64,000 bases of DNA, taken from NCBI GenBank assembly GCA_963575745.1, contig CAUYUJ010014340.1, forward strand, positions 350,432 through 414,431, in the 5' to 3' direction. A program made the position numbers and the translations under genes. Under the pieces are notes generated by a model, which was not told the DNA's origin, did no database searches, and was given only the letters and a program-made list of their open reading frames with translations. Source of the DNA: Prorocentrum cordatum. Taxonomy: Eukaryota > Sar > Dinophyceae > Prorocentrales > Prorocentraceae. This document shows, one piece after another, positions 8,820 to 18,959 of this stretch; position 1 is the first letter of the stretch; every line of letters starts with the position of its first letter.

Positions 8820-9566
8820 CCCTTGCGCCCTGCAATCTCGAAGTCGTCAACGCGCTTGGACAGCATGAGCGCTAACTCCGGGGCGCCGGCGCCATCAGCG
8901 CTGGGCGCCTCGCGCATGACATCGAGCTCCGGGCCACGCCGCGTCGGCTCGGCGCCGCGCTCCGCTGAGCGCGTGAAGCAGGCGAGCTACAGAGGGAAAG
9001 CTCTGGGCGCACCCCCGCAGCCCGCGCCCGGCTCGACGCAGCGCAGACAATCGGTCCGCTCGCCGAACGACTCGCAGCCCAGGACCTGCCTGAGGATAGC
9101 CGCACTGCCGGGCCGCAGCGCGAAGTTCGACTCTCGGCACATCGCCATGCCGTTCATCTCGGCACATGCCATGCCCTGCAGGAAGGCCCCCTCGACGTCC
9201 ACGGCGACGCGCACCCCGTCCGGGCGACGGGCCGCCTCCGAGGACAGAATGCGCTGAGACGCCCGTTTCGCTGCACCTGCGAACGTCGCGGGAACCCCGC
9301 AGCGACGCGCGGCGCTAGAAGATCCTGGCGGCATTGCCGCCCGACCCCTTCTGGTGCTTCCACTTGAACACGCCTCTGGGGCCCACGACGTTCCGAACGC
9401 CTTTGGGACGACGACGATCGAAACACTTGTACTGGACCCAGATGGTGAGCTCCTCGAAGATGGCAGCGGCCAACTCCTCTCTGAGCCTCGATACATCCTG
9501 CTTGGTCAGGAAATCGGCGTCGCGCTCGATTACAGCGGTTTCGACAGCAGCGTAGACCGCGAGCAC
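8820..9566 (-). pseudogene. Copia reverse transcriptase, broken
   Basis: The block begins at 9566 with EELTIWVQYKCFDRRRPKG and VFKWKHQ, the usual start of the Copia RT domain. It shifts frame to SQRILSSEAARR and VAVDVEGAFLQGM (9173-9202, first catalytic Asp), then CESFGERTDCLRC and GGAPRAF. A further shift leads to LSKRVDDFEIAG with the second Asp pair at 8843-8851, where the family normally has HVDD/YVDD. At least two frameshifts and a TAG near 8990 separate these parts. Residual similarity continues to about 8500. Confidence 0.75.
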
Positions 9567-9726
9567 GGCTGCAGCGTCGTCAATGGCAACACAGTTGCCC
9601 GTGGCAGCTCAGAACTACCTCACGCACTCCTGGACCCAAGTCCTCCTCCCCCAGCTTGGCGCAGTCGTCCAGAGTGGCGCCGCGCATGTCGTAGTGGCAC
9701 TGCGCGTGGATATGCTAAAGTTGGCG

Positions 9727-10314
9727 CTAAGTCTCCAAGTGCAGGGGCCCCACGCGAGGTCCGCGGCCCATGCTTACGGCCGCGTGCTCGACGGCAGCGT
9801 AGACCATCTGCTGGCTGTCGGGCCCCCCCAGCCACTGTAGCTCCTGGGCCAGATCATCAGCGCCCTCGGCCTCCTGCCAAGCTGCCAACATCACCTGCTG
9901 AATGTGGCCAGAGAGATCGCTTTCAGCCTCCTCGGACATCACTGACAGGGCAGATGGTGAACCCTCGGTGACGCTGGCGGCGCCCCCAGGAAGGTCGACG
10001 ACATAGTCATCGAACGCCCCGTCTTGATACTGCCCAGCGTCGGCCGCCAAAAACTGTTCGTCACCCACGACGAACTGGATTACGCGAGCGTCTTTCCACT
10101 GCTCGCCGACGAAGCCGCGGGCGTCGAACTTGGCGCCGCCCAAGGTGCACGCGGCGGACGTCGCTCGGGCTCCAAGGGAACCACCGCGCGGCCAGAATGC
10201 TGCCGCAGCCTGGCCAGTCGCCCACGGATTTCTGACCGCGCACACGACGCGCGGAACAAACGTCTGGAAGCTGAAGGCATCTGCCGGACAGATGGCGTAA
10301 AGCCTCGAGGACAT
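9727..10314 (-). pseudogene. Spacer region between integrase and RT of the Copia pol
   Basis: A 195-codon stretch without stops lies between the integrase and RT blocks. It contains an acidic, low-complexity segment (DDLAQELQWLGG, SVMSEEAESDL). No enzymatic motif is visible. Its position fits the linker of Copia polyproteins. Confidence 0.4.
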
Positions 10315-10579
10315 CAGGGCGTCACCGAGCCTGCTCGGTCAGCTGCTTGCCCTGCTCGTCCTCCCAATGGCCGAAGGTCCTGGCTCCTCAGCCTGGCGCG
10401 ACGCGCTCTAGGAAGTCCCCCACGCGGCACCAGGCCAGGCCCGCTCGCGCCATGCCGGTGCCCATGTCGTTGGAGACGGCGCCAATGGAGGTCCGTTCCT
10501 CCTGCAGTCTGCAGATCATCTCGGCGTTGCGGCACTTGACCGTGACCTTGCCCCTGGCCGGATCCACAGAGAAGCAGTG

Positions 10580-11640
10580 CCAGGACCTGCCAGCCTCGCG
10601 CGTCTCTCACGCTAGGAGGACGGTGAATCTCCACCTGATCACCCACATTGATGCGTCCCTCTCCGGTCTCGGCGGCGCGTGTCCGGCGGGCGCGATTGAC
10701 GCGAGCGACCGAAAAGGCCTCGATCATGCGCTGCAAAGCGCTAGAACGGATACGCCACTGCAGTCGGAAGCGTCGCACCTCGCCACCAGCAGCGGGCCCA
10801 GCTCCGGCGACGCAGTCGCCCCCCCCCCGTCTGTTTCGAGCGGCGGCAGCCCGCCGACGACGATGCCGCACGGCGTCACGCGGCCCACGCGGGCGAATCC
10901 ATTGCCCGCGAAGATGGCGCGGACCAACAACATGGAGTCGAAGATGGCACCGTTGCCTTCGCGCTCCAGCTGCGCCTCGGCGGTGCGAAGCGCATGTCGT
11001 AGCACAACGCAGCGTCGCTCCATGAAACGAGCGCGCTGGCGTGGAGCACCGATGTCCACCTGGGCCCCTCTCGCCCTCATCTCTTCAACGCAGCACTTGG
11101 AAGTCATTCCGCTGTCGCCGTCATAGCTGGATCCACGACCGGCCCAGTGCTGCCAGCAACGTTGAAACCTGCCTGTCCGCGACCTCCTGGCCGTTGCGCC
11201 ACCTCGAGGCGCAGCGGATCAGGCGCAGAATCATGCGATTGTATGAAAGGAAATCGCATTCAACGTCTGGTTAAATCGCGGGGAAGGCGTCGCATAGGAA
11301 TGGTTTGGCGCGCCGGCGGTAGCCACTTACGGCATTACCGACAGTTGTTGACAACTGTGGGAATGAGGTCGAGGATTGCCTGTGGTATGTTGGCCGCACG
11401 CAGTGCTCGTGCCAACTCCTCCATAGTGATAGTGGCATGCCACCACCGGAGAATGTAACTCGCGTGGCTCTCACATTCGTGTCTCGCGCGAGTCGCCACG
11501 CAGTGCTCGAAGTGACGTGGCGATGTCAAAATCGAATCCAGTCTGCAGGCACTGGGTTGCCTGTAGCAGCGTCGGCAGCTCGCGGCGTCGCCCGCCCCGG
11601 CGCTGCGCCGGCTCGCGGCCGCCCTCTCCACCATCCTGAG
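10580..11640 (-). pseudogene. Copia integrase, broken
   Basis: Near 11338-11421 the minus strand reads LRAANIPQAILDLIPTVVNN-C-R followed by a Cys-Arg pair, resembling the integrase zinc-binding end. Around 11000-11025 comes RQRARFMERR, then FAGNGFARVGRVTPCGIV and GGLPPL (10838-10909), matching the C-terminal part of the rve core. INVGDQVEIHRPPS and DARGWQV at 10584-10652 match the small C-terminal domain. The DDE residues could not be placed with confidence because of frame changes. Confidence 0.65.
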
Positions 11641-12252
11641 CCTCGGCGCTGGAGGATGAGATGGCTCCGGGTGCTGGCAGGTGCTGGCGGCAGTGCTGCC
11701 TCGTCTGCTATACTCCGAGGTCGGCTCCTCCAGGCAGCAAAGCCCGTTGGTCGCTGATAGCCGCGGTCGCCCATGTCGTGCTGGCGCTCGTCGATGCTGA
11801 CAAGTGCGTGGACGTGGCCGCGTCTGAGGGTCCGCGAACCTACACTTGCTGAACTCGTGGGCGCGCGCTGGATGGTCGCGTTCCCTCTCCTCGCCGTATC
11901 CGTGGCATCCCTAATTCATTGGGGCACTGTGAGGGCACTGGTAGGTGGCCGCGCCTCGGGAATGCATGGGCGAATCCGATCGCACGCTGCGTCCGCAAAC
12001 CTCGCACGCTTAGCGCGCGCGCGCTCAGCGGCCATGGGCACTCCTGATCTCTCCCTCGGGGGCCCTGAAGCCACTGCTGAAAAGGCTGCCACATCGACGT
12101 CACACTTGCGAACATTGCGCGCCCCATGCGGTCGACGCAGCGCCTGCGTAGGTCCACGATTCCCTTGACCAGCCGTTCGGCCATCTTCCAGGGCCGGACC
12201 TGGCCGTCGGCGCCGCTGTGGCCCTCGACGTGCACGCGCCCTTATTAATGCA

Positions 12253-12760
12253 CCAGAATTTATCGAACTGCTCGAGGATCTCTGGGGCGTTCGAGACAAG
12301 GCCTGCTGTCTTCCTCAAAATACCCCCCCGACGCTCGCGAAGACCCACATGGCACTGGTCGAAGATGACCTCGCGCACGCCCCATGTCGATAGTACCTCT
12401 GGCCAGGCCGGCTCGTCGCACAACTACGATGGGTCGGGCTTCTCGTTGATAAAATAGCTGCCCCGCTGTAGCTGCAGCCGTGAGGTGATGCGCCCTGGCA
12501 GGATCGTAGCCAAGCGAGGTAGTTGCCCTGCTCGTTGAGAAGGGCCCAACGAACGACAGTTCGGCAGGCGAGAGTCACGACGACCACTAGGGGCCGATGT
12601 TGTTGGATGTGCTCCTTCACGGCACTCTGCTGGCTCTCGTCTGTAAGGTCATAGCCAACGACCAAGTCGAAGCCGGCACCCGCCCTGAGGCGGCGGCGGA
12701 CAGCAACTTGTCCGGTCCGCGCCCCCCCCCCCCCGCATATCTCCACGATGTCAGCGCCGT
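12253..12760 (-). pseudogene. Methyltransferase-like domain in the Copia element
   Basis: ADIVEICGGGGARTG (12717-12758) resembles an AdoMet-binding motif I. FDLVVGYDLTD follows as motif II. RPLVVVVTLACRTVVRW occupies the motif IV position, where the family has PPC; here Pro-Pro is lost but Cys remains. After a frame change, REVIFDQCHVGL and KTAGLVSNAP (about 12260-12370) match the DQC...KPT block also seen at the end of the methyltransferase-like domain of the YR element (about 2970-3005). The domain lies between dUTPase and integrase. It is probably inactive in this copy. Confidence 0.6.
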
Positions 12761-13908
12761 GATCGATGGAGGCGAGGTAGATGCGGAGGCGGTGAATGTC
12801 ATCAAACTCGGTAGACAGCGACGTTTGAGAAATCGCCAGATGGCGATCCGATGACGGGGCCGAACCCTGAAACCGCCACATGAGCAAGCCTCAGGCGAGG
12901 CTGCCACGGAGGTCGTCGCCGTCGCGCTCGACGATTCTGCCCAGCTCGCCCATGGCTGGGACGCCCAAAAACTTGGGGCCAAACCCGCGACGTCGGGACC
13001 GCAATCGTCGCGGTGGTCTTCCACGACTGGCGCACGCGCGCTGCCATGGGGCAGGCGATGGCACCGCAGTTGCCAGACGACCGTCTCTCAGCGTCCGGGA
13101 AGGCTCAACAACGCATTTGCTCGGTGCCTCCCTGGGCTTCCGGTTTTCAAGGAGCCTCGCTGCGGCGCGCTCTCCGCGTCGCACCCGCGCTGGTGGAACC
13201 GCAATTGCAGCATGGCGACCAGCGCAAAACCTTGCGGCACATCAGAGCCGTGCGCGCCGTGCTGTTGAAGATCGCCCAGTTGTCCTTGTGCTCCTCGAGC
13301 CCGATGTCGCACCTGCACGGCTGGTTGCACATGGGCGCTCCAGTTAGCGCCGCGAAAACGTCGCTGCTGTGATTGGCCAGGGGACCAGGTGCATGCGGCG
13401 TGCCCTGCGATGGGTCAGGTGGAACACCTGTGCTTCGATCATCTGTGGATCTGGCGGTCGATTCCGTCGTTGGTCAGGACTGCCGTTGATCACGATTCTG
13501 GCGCCAGAATCCTTGGCTCGTGGATACTCGGGAAGAATGAAGGATGAGATGAATCTCGTCTTCCCACGCCACACGTGATCCACGTCGCGCCGCAGATGGA
13601 GCCGGGGAATGAAGGGTCGGCTAGCGCCATGACAACACCCTCGAAGGTGGCAGCACGAGCGACGTCAAAGCCGTGCCCATGTAGTGCTAGCGAGGTGTCC
13701 CATCCTCTCTCCAGGACCTAAGCGGGGCGACCTGGTCCTGCTGTCCGCTTCTGCCAGGGCAGGTCGGCTGGGCCAGCCTTGCGGGCTGGCCCCTTCTCCT
13801 CTTCGTGTAGCGGCTGCGTGGGTCCTCGGTAACATAGTTACCCTCAGACCCTGCTGGCCATGCGGTGCTCGTATCCAAATGGATTGGGGCCGTAGATGAA
13901 GCAGTCAT

Positions 13909-14275
13909 GCCAGCATGACCGAAGCCACCGGAGCCGCGTGAGGATGGAGGATGGATGGCAACGACCACAATGGCGGAGCCCGTGATGATGCGCTCCAGGA
14001 TAAGTCGGGCGATCCTCTGACCCTGCTCGACCACGAACGCCCGCGGGCTGGCGTTGTGCACGATCACCGCGATCTCGCCGCGGTGGTTGGGGTCCACCAC
14101 TCTGCCCACAACGTCGATACCCTTGAAGGCCAGTCCTGAGCGAGGGGCGAACCGCAAGTAGATGCCCGGCGGTGCAAGGGCGGCCATGCCCGTAAACACC
14201 AGTTCGCGACCACAGGTCGCGAGACTGACGTCTGCGCAAGCGAATAGGTCGCAGCCTGCTGCCTGAGGTGCGCCC
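13909..14275 (-). CDS. dUTPase domain inside the Copia element
   Basis: One open frame holds all five trimeric dUTPase motifs in order: AAGCDLFACAD starting at 14262 (motif 1), APRSGLAFK (motif 2), VVDPNHRGEIAVIVHN (motif 3, catalytic Asp kept, usual Tyr replaced by His), VEQGQRIARLILERI (motif 4) and RGSGGFGHAG ending at 13909 (motif 5, P-loop-like tail). Spacing between motifs matches a normal ~120-residue domain. The frame stays open to 13687 but the downstream part is not conserved. dUTPase removes dUTP and is known in several retroviruses and some LTR elements. Here protease lies upstream and the methyltransferase-like domain downstream on the same strand. It is the best-preserved domain of the element. 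Confidence 0.85.
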
Positions 14276-14405
14276 CGGACTGGCGATTGTGAGATGACGC
14301 TAAGACGTTGAGCTTCTTGAACTCTCAGCTGTCGGCGTAGCCGCGGTCCTGGTTGTCACTGCCCACTGCTCGTAGCGTGAGCTGCCTGAGTGGGAATCCC
14401 CAGGT

Positions 14406-14880
14406 CGGTGGTTTGAGTTGGTCACACTCGTCAACTGGCACGCATAAGTGGCCACTCGGAGCCGACACCAGGTCGCAAACAAAGCATGGCGCCTGGGCCC
14501 CAAGTAGCCCCACGGCCTTCAGGACCAAGGAATGCAAGGCCTTTATGTGCCATGCCTGCCCCCGCAACACCGTTGACGGACCGCTTGGACTGCAGACCAA
14601 CTAGGGCAGGCAGATCGAAGCCATTTCTTTCCACTGCAGGAGCACGTAGGCTGCGCAGGGCGGTCGCGCCGTCCTGGGTGGTGGCCGCGATCAGGCAGTG
14701 GACCTCCGAATGTGCAACTTGTGAGCCGTTGCTCACTCCTGCCACGTAACGTGGAAACGCCAGCTTCTCCTCTGCGGGCTGAAGCCCGGGTTCAGAGTCT
14801 CCTTGCCCAGGTTCATTGCGAGGCGCTGCCCCCAGAGGTTGGCCCAAGCGCCAGCATCCACAATGACACAAAGCCAAATA
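14406..14880 (-). pseudogene. Copia aspartic protease
   Basis: LCVIVDAGAWANLWG (Asp at 14856-14858) corresponds to the D-T/S-G-A active site, with Ala in place of Thr/Ser. After a frame change, FPRYVAGVSNGSQVAHSEV and LRAPAVERNGFDLPALVGL (14575-14754) match the flap and C-terminal strand of dinoflagellate Copia proteases as I remember them, and APSGHLCVPVDECDQL (14406-14462) follows. The active-site change and frameshift suggest it no longer works. Confidence 0.6.
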
Positions 14881-15261
14881 CCTGGAAGGTCGGCGCTCGC
14901 CAGGCAGCATGGTGAATCGGTTGGCCTACTCGGGCCTGGAACTGACGAGGTAAGCCATTACGGGAACGTTGGCCGGCGCGGCGGAGTACGCAAATCCAGG
15001 TGAGTGCGTCGCATGTTACTGCCACGTCGGCAACGGCCACGAGACTGGAAGCAACGCCATTGGATTGTATGCGATCCTGCCGCGGCGTCCCGGGTGTCGG
15101 CGCGGGCCGAGGAGTCCGCGCAGCGCCCCGTGGCGGCGGCATCTCCTGCGGCGCGCTGTCGCTTGGCATTTGCTGGGCTGGAACTACAGGTCACCTTCCC
15201 GAAATGCCAGGGTCTGCCGCGCTGGCTGGCAACAACCGCCGGACCCACCGCTGCACGATCT

Positions 15262-15475
15262 GCACCAACTAAGCGGAACTCAGCAACGACGTCCGCCTGG
15301 CCGCGGCACACCGAGTAGCGCACCAGGTGGGCATCGGCGTTCTGCGCGAACTGCAGGTGGCATGCCCAGTGCAAGATGCGGCGGCACTGTAGGCGCACAA
15401 CTTGATCACCGTGTGCGAAAAGCCTCGACACAGATAGGGCATTCCCGATCGTCGCCGTTGAAGACCACGACGCGG
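15262..15475 (-). pseudogene. RING-like zinc finger in the Copia polyprotein
   Basis: FNGDDRECPICVEAF at about 15420-15460 gives the first Cys pair. After one frameshift near 15420, GDQVVRLQCRRILHWACHLQF supplies Cys, His and Cys, and SVCRGQADVVAEFRL supplies the final Cys. The pattern is C3HC4 with one Cys changed to Tyr before SVC. RING fingers usually bind E2 enzymes; here a role in the element is only a guess. Confidence 0.6.
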
Positions 15476-15849
15476 GGCGCAGCGCGCGCGGCAGCCAGAA
15501 CAGCAGGTGGATTTGCAAGGGTTTCGGTCCAACTCTGTGCGGCTGGAGGTCGTTGCTCGTCCTGCTGTCGTAAGAGCTCGAGTGCAAGCTGGATGCTGTG
15601 GAGCTCGTCGAAGTGTCATCGTTGTGCGTTTTCGAGCGTGGAGCCTACTCTGCGTTGGGGATCGCACGCCGCTGGACGTCCAGGCGTCGCGGCCGTCGAA
15701 CCACATGGCCACTTTCCCGAGTGGCTGGCTCACGTCAATGGGGATGCGTTGATTGACAAGAATCAAATCGTTGGGAGACTCCGGCACAAGTGGCGACGCG
15801 GCTACCAGCACGGACTGCGGTGGCAACGCGGAGCTCGATCCATATGGGG

Positions 15850-16470
15850 CGCTGATGCCAAGTGCTGAGCCTGATGGCATTCAAGCCCAGCTCGGCAACT
15901 GCAGATCGGCAGGCTGGGTGGCTGGCACAGCGGCTCGGGCATTAATGTCGTGTACCCAATTGCGCCCATGCCGTGGCCCCAGCGGGACAGCACTTGCCAC
16001 TCCGGCGCAGCGCTGTGGTGCTGGTGATGATGGTGCTGCTGATGCTGTGGAGCTGTGGGTGCCGTAATTGATGCGCCCCCCATTCCTGCCGCTCGGACTG
16101 GCAACATACTTGTCCTTTCCGTCGGTTGAGCAGAGTCCTGTCGAAGGCGGCCCACGAGGACGTCCATCCCCTTGCGCAGTCGTTGCACATCGGCCTCATG
16201 AGGGCCAGGCGACGCCGACGTAGACGATGAAGTACCCACCCGACTTGACCAATGGCCCTGTCCAACTGTCTGCCAGGATCCGTCGGACGAAGCACTGGGA
16301 GCTGCTGCTGCTGCTGCTGCTGCTGGCGTTGGCCGCGTAGTCGCCGAAGCTGGAGTAGGCTGGCCGCCGCTCCAGGGATCGGCGCTCTGCGCGGGGTCAC
16401 CGTTGTCGGGTTCCAGAACCACAGGTTCGGGCATCCCGTAGGTTTTCCTGATCATCCAGACCGAATCAGC
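15850..16470 (-). pseudogene. Gag-like low-complexity linker with Ala and Gln/His runs
   Basis: Open minus-strand frame with an eight-Ala run from a CTG/CAG microsatellite (16301-16325 on plus), a helical segment (ADVQRLRKGMDVLVGRLRQD) and a His/Gln run. The position between zinc knuckle and RING-like finger suggests the C-terminal part of gag. Confidence 0.5.
16301..16325 (+). repeat. CTG trinucleotide run
   Basis: About eight CTG units on the plus strand; in the minus-strand gag frame they encode Ala. Confidence 0.95.
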
Positions 16471-16870
16471 AACTGGTGCTGGTAATTGAGCGGCTGGTCC
16501 TGGCGTTCTGTGGTGGTCCAGGTGCGCGAGTGGTGAGGGCGCAGGCATCGGTGGCGGCGGTGCTGCTGAGGCTGGGGCGTCGAGGAAGAGGGCGTCGAGG
16601 AAGAGGGCGTCGAGGGTGCCAAACAGTCGCGCACGAGGTGCTCCTCTGAGTCGCACTCGTGGCACTTGAGACGTGTCCAGTCTGGACCCAGTGGGTCGGC
16701 TTGTCGGCCGAATCCCAGTCCACTGGTCCGATGTTTGCCATTTCCCTTAGCCCCTTCCAAGCAAGCGAAAGTTGCGTGGAGGTCGGTGTCGGACAGTTCT
16801 GCCAGGGAAGCGCAGGAGCCTTCTCCGTGGCCGTTACCATTACGTTTGATGGCCCTCCGCACGCAGCGCG
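16470..16870 (-). pseudogene. Gag end with CCHC zinc knuckle
   Basis: ELSDTDLHATFACLEGAKG leads through a Gly/Lys-rich stretch into CHECDSEEHLVRDC at 16623-16664, an exact C-x2-C-x4-H-x4-C knuckle. Downstream is a Ser/Thr/Pro repeat (SSTPSSSTP). The frame is open on both sides. This marks the nucleocapsid part of the Copia gag. Confidence 0.75.
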
Positions 16871-17172
16871 CGGCTAATACCTGGCGAGGCGGCGCCATCG
16901 GGACCCGGCGCGCTTGTAAGCCGAAAAGAGGTGTGAACCGCGCTGCTCCGCAAGAACATTTTAGATGTTTGCTTCGGGGTAGCGCATTAGAAGGAAGCTT
17001 CAAGCGAAACGCCCAGTCTGGCCTGCGAGGACGCCTGGAGTTGTTTACAAGGAATACGGATGGAGGAGGACGAAGGAGGACGAGGAAGGAGGACGAGAAG
17101 CGGAGGGAGAGGGAATGAGCAGGAGGGGAAGAGGGAGGGAGGGTTAGGGAGGAAGGTGGAGCGAGAACATTC

Positions 17173-17312
17173 TCGAGCAACACTGGCCTCCACGCGGAGC
17201 AAGAAATCGGTCTCCATCCCCCGGGGGAGCTGGAGCAGCACGTGGATGCCGGGCCTGAGGATGTCGAACCGCTGCCCATGCACGTTGACCATATGTGGAT
17301 CGCCGGACGCGG
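17173..17312 (-). CDS. Candidate exon: vWD-like GDPH module
   Basis: After a pyrimidine-rich stretch ending CTGCCAG (acceptor near 17318), the minus strand reads VSASGDPHMVNVHGQRFD and RPGIHVLLQLPRG, then LLRVEASVAR. GDPH followed by FD is the start signature of von Willebrand type-D-like modules and, as I remember, a recurrent motif in dinoflagellate surface proteins. The 3' boundary is not clear. It probably belongs to the same gene as the Cys-rich and Pro-Thr exons at 17.5-20.25 kb, if the stop at 17508 is removed by splicing. Confidence 0.55.
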
Positions 17313-17507
17313 AGACCCTGGCAGGAGGATGCCGGATAAGAGGACATATTGAGGATATCGCGTCCTTACACGGTCCCTGACACAAGCCAAAAGTCCGACA
17401 GTGCAGCACGCTGCGTGAAAAGAAAGTACGCCAACGCGCGACATTGCGCAGGCAGCTGACGCGCGCATGTCCGCGCAATCAACTCGTTTATTCCTGCCGT
17501 TCACGAA

Positions 17508-18175
17508 TTACATATCCTCAAATAACAACGCCGACGCCAGCCAGGCCAATCCTGGGCCCAGGATTGGCCCAGCTGGACTCGGCGAAGGTGAATAGTTGGT
17601 GCCCCTCGGCCTGATCGTCGGCGCCGCTGTGGGTGCAGGTGTGGGAACCGATGCTGTGCCCGATGCTCCTCCCTGTGCCGAGGGCGTAGGTGCAGGTGTG
17701 GGTGCAGGTGTTGCTGGCGAAACTTCTGAACCCGCGGGCAGCGGATCCGTCGTTGGCGGGTCCACCACGAGGATGCCGGACCCGCTCTGCAAGCGGTTCA
17801 TAGCTCCAAAGCTCACGATTCTATGTATTTCTGAATGCCCGCCGCCAGCGATCACGATGGATTCATTCAGCTCAAGCCCGTCCGTGGACGACACTACCAG
17901 TGCCGAGCTTCCTGGCCCTGCTGACAGCACTAACACGATTTTCGTTGTGTTTGCTGCCTGAGCCGCAGGCGTTCCGTCTGGCGGCACGTCTGTCCCTGCG
18001 GCGGGCGCGGATGTCGGATCCACGCACGCTCCGCACTCGCTGCACACCTGGCTCCCTGTGAGATTCATGGTGATGTCTTTGTCCCGCCCGCAGAACGCAT
18101 AGTTCGGCGTGCCTGGCGCATAACCGGCGCACTGGCCGTAGCCGGCGTTCCACACGTCCCGACCCTCCTTGCAGT
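17508..18175 (-). CDS. Candidate exon: Cys-rich extracellular module with Pro-Thr linker
   Basis: Open frame from about 18175 to a TAA at 17508-17510. It begins DCKEGRDVWNAGYGQCAGY, continues YAFCGRDKD and QVCSECGACVD (six Cys in about 45 residues, likely disulfide-linked), then a conserved-looking beta-rich part (KIVLVLSAGPGSSALVV), then Thr-Pro-Ala repeats and a hydrophobic end (LGPGLAWLASALLF). This composition suggests a secreted or cell-surface protein. The upstream boundary may be an AG acceptor near 18176. The C-terminal hydrophobic stretch may be intron read-through. Confidence 0.55.
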
Positions 18176-18712
18176 CCTTGGCGGTGCGCGCAAGGGGTGG
18201 CGCAAGGAGGGGATGACCTTGTAAGACGGCAAGGGGCTTCCCAGGAAGGATCGAAGGCTTGCAAGGAGGTCTCCCAGAAGCCAGGAGGGACTCTACAGTC
18301 GAGGTGCTGCCAGAAGGAACGCTAGATGAGGAGCGAAGGGGCTTTGCCTGCCCCGGTGGGCCTAGGCGACAAACAGATCCAGCGACAGAAATCTAAGGAA
18401 CGGCCCGAAACCCCCAGCCCCTTCCGAACCCAAAGCGGTCGCTGCTTCAGCGTCTTGGCTGTATGAGACCCTCTGAAAAAGCCGCCGTCCCCTCCACGCC
18501 ACCCTTTCGGCGCGCCGCCGAAGTCCGACATCTCGCCCGTGAACGGCGCAGGGGTGGGCCCATGTGTCCGATCGGGAGCCGGTGTCGGCGGCGGTGCGGT
18601 GGGGACCTGAGGGCAGCAACCACAGCGATACGATGAGATTCGACCCCCTCCCCCCCCCTCATGCGGGGGAGGCGAGAATCCGAAGAAAGCATCTAAACAC
18701 ACATCGACTCAC

Positions 18713-18867
18713 CACCTCCCTGCCTGGCCAGGGCCAACCTGGCCACCACGATGGTGCATAGAAATACGTGCAGACCCTCCTAGCATCCGCCAGGAAGGAG
18801 TACACACCATGCCAGGGCCAGCAGCGTCCCTGGCCAGCGGTGGTGGTGTTCAAAGTCCAGGTGCCTT
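18713..18867 (-). CDS. Possible small exon (splice-signal prediction)
   Basis: A strong polypyrimidine tract ending CCCCTCCACAG puts an acceptor just before 18867, and GTGAGTCG at 18712 looks like a GT donor. Between them the minus strand can read GTWTLNTTTAGQGRC without a stop. No domain is recognised. The call rests on splice signals only. Confidence 0.3.
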
Positions 18868-18959
18868 CTGTGGAGGGGACGGGGAGCGATAGAGAGAGGG
18901 AGAGGAGAGGGAGGCCGAATCCCAATGCGCATCTCCCGCGGTTCTGGCTGCCCAGGGGG

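Larger units (their letters stand above)
7660..16900 (-). mobile_element. Decayed Copia-type retrotransposon with dUTPase, RING-like and methyltransferase-like domains
   Basis: Read on the minus strand, conserved pieces occur in the order of a Copia gag-pol: CCHC zinc knuckle (16623-16664), Gln/His-rich linker, RING-like finger (15262-15475), aspartic protease (14406-14880), dUTPase (13909-14275), methyltransferase-like domain (12253-12760), integrase (10580-11640), reverse transcriptase (8820-9566) and RNase H (7830-8280). Integrase before RT is the Copia order. Pieces change frame many times and contain stops, so the copy is a pseudogene. Long terminal repeats were not found, so the ends are estimates. 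Confidence 0.8.
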
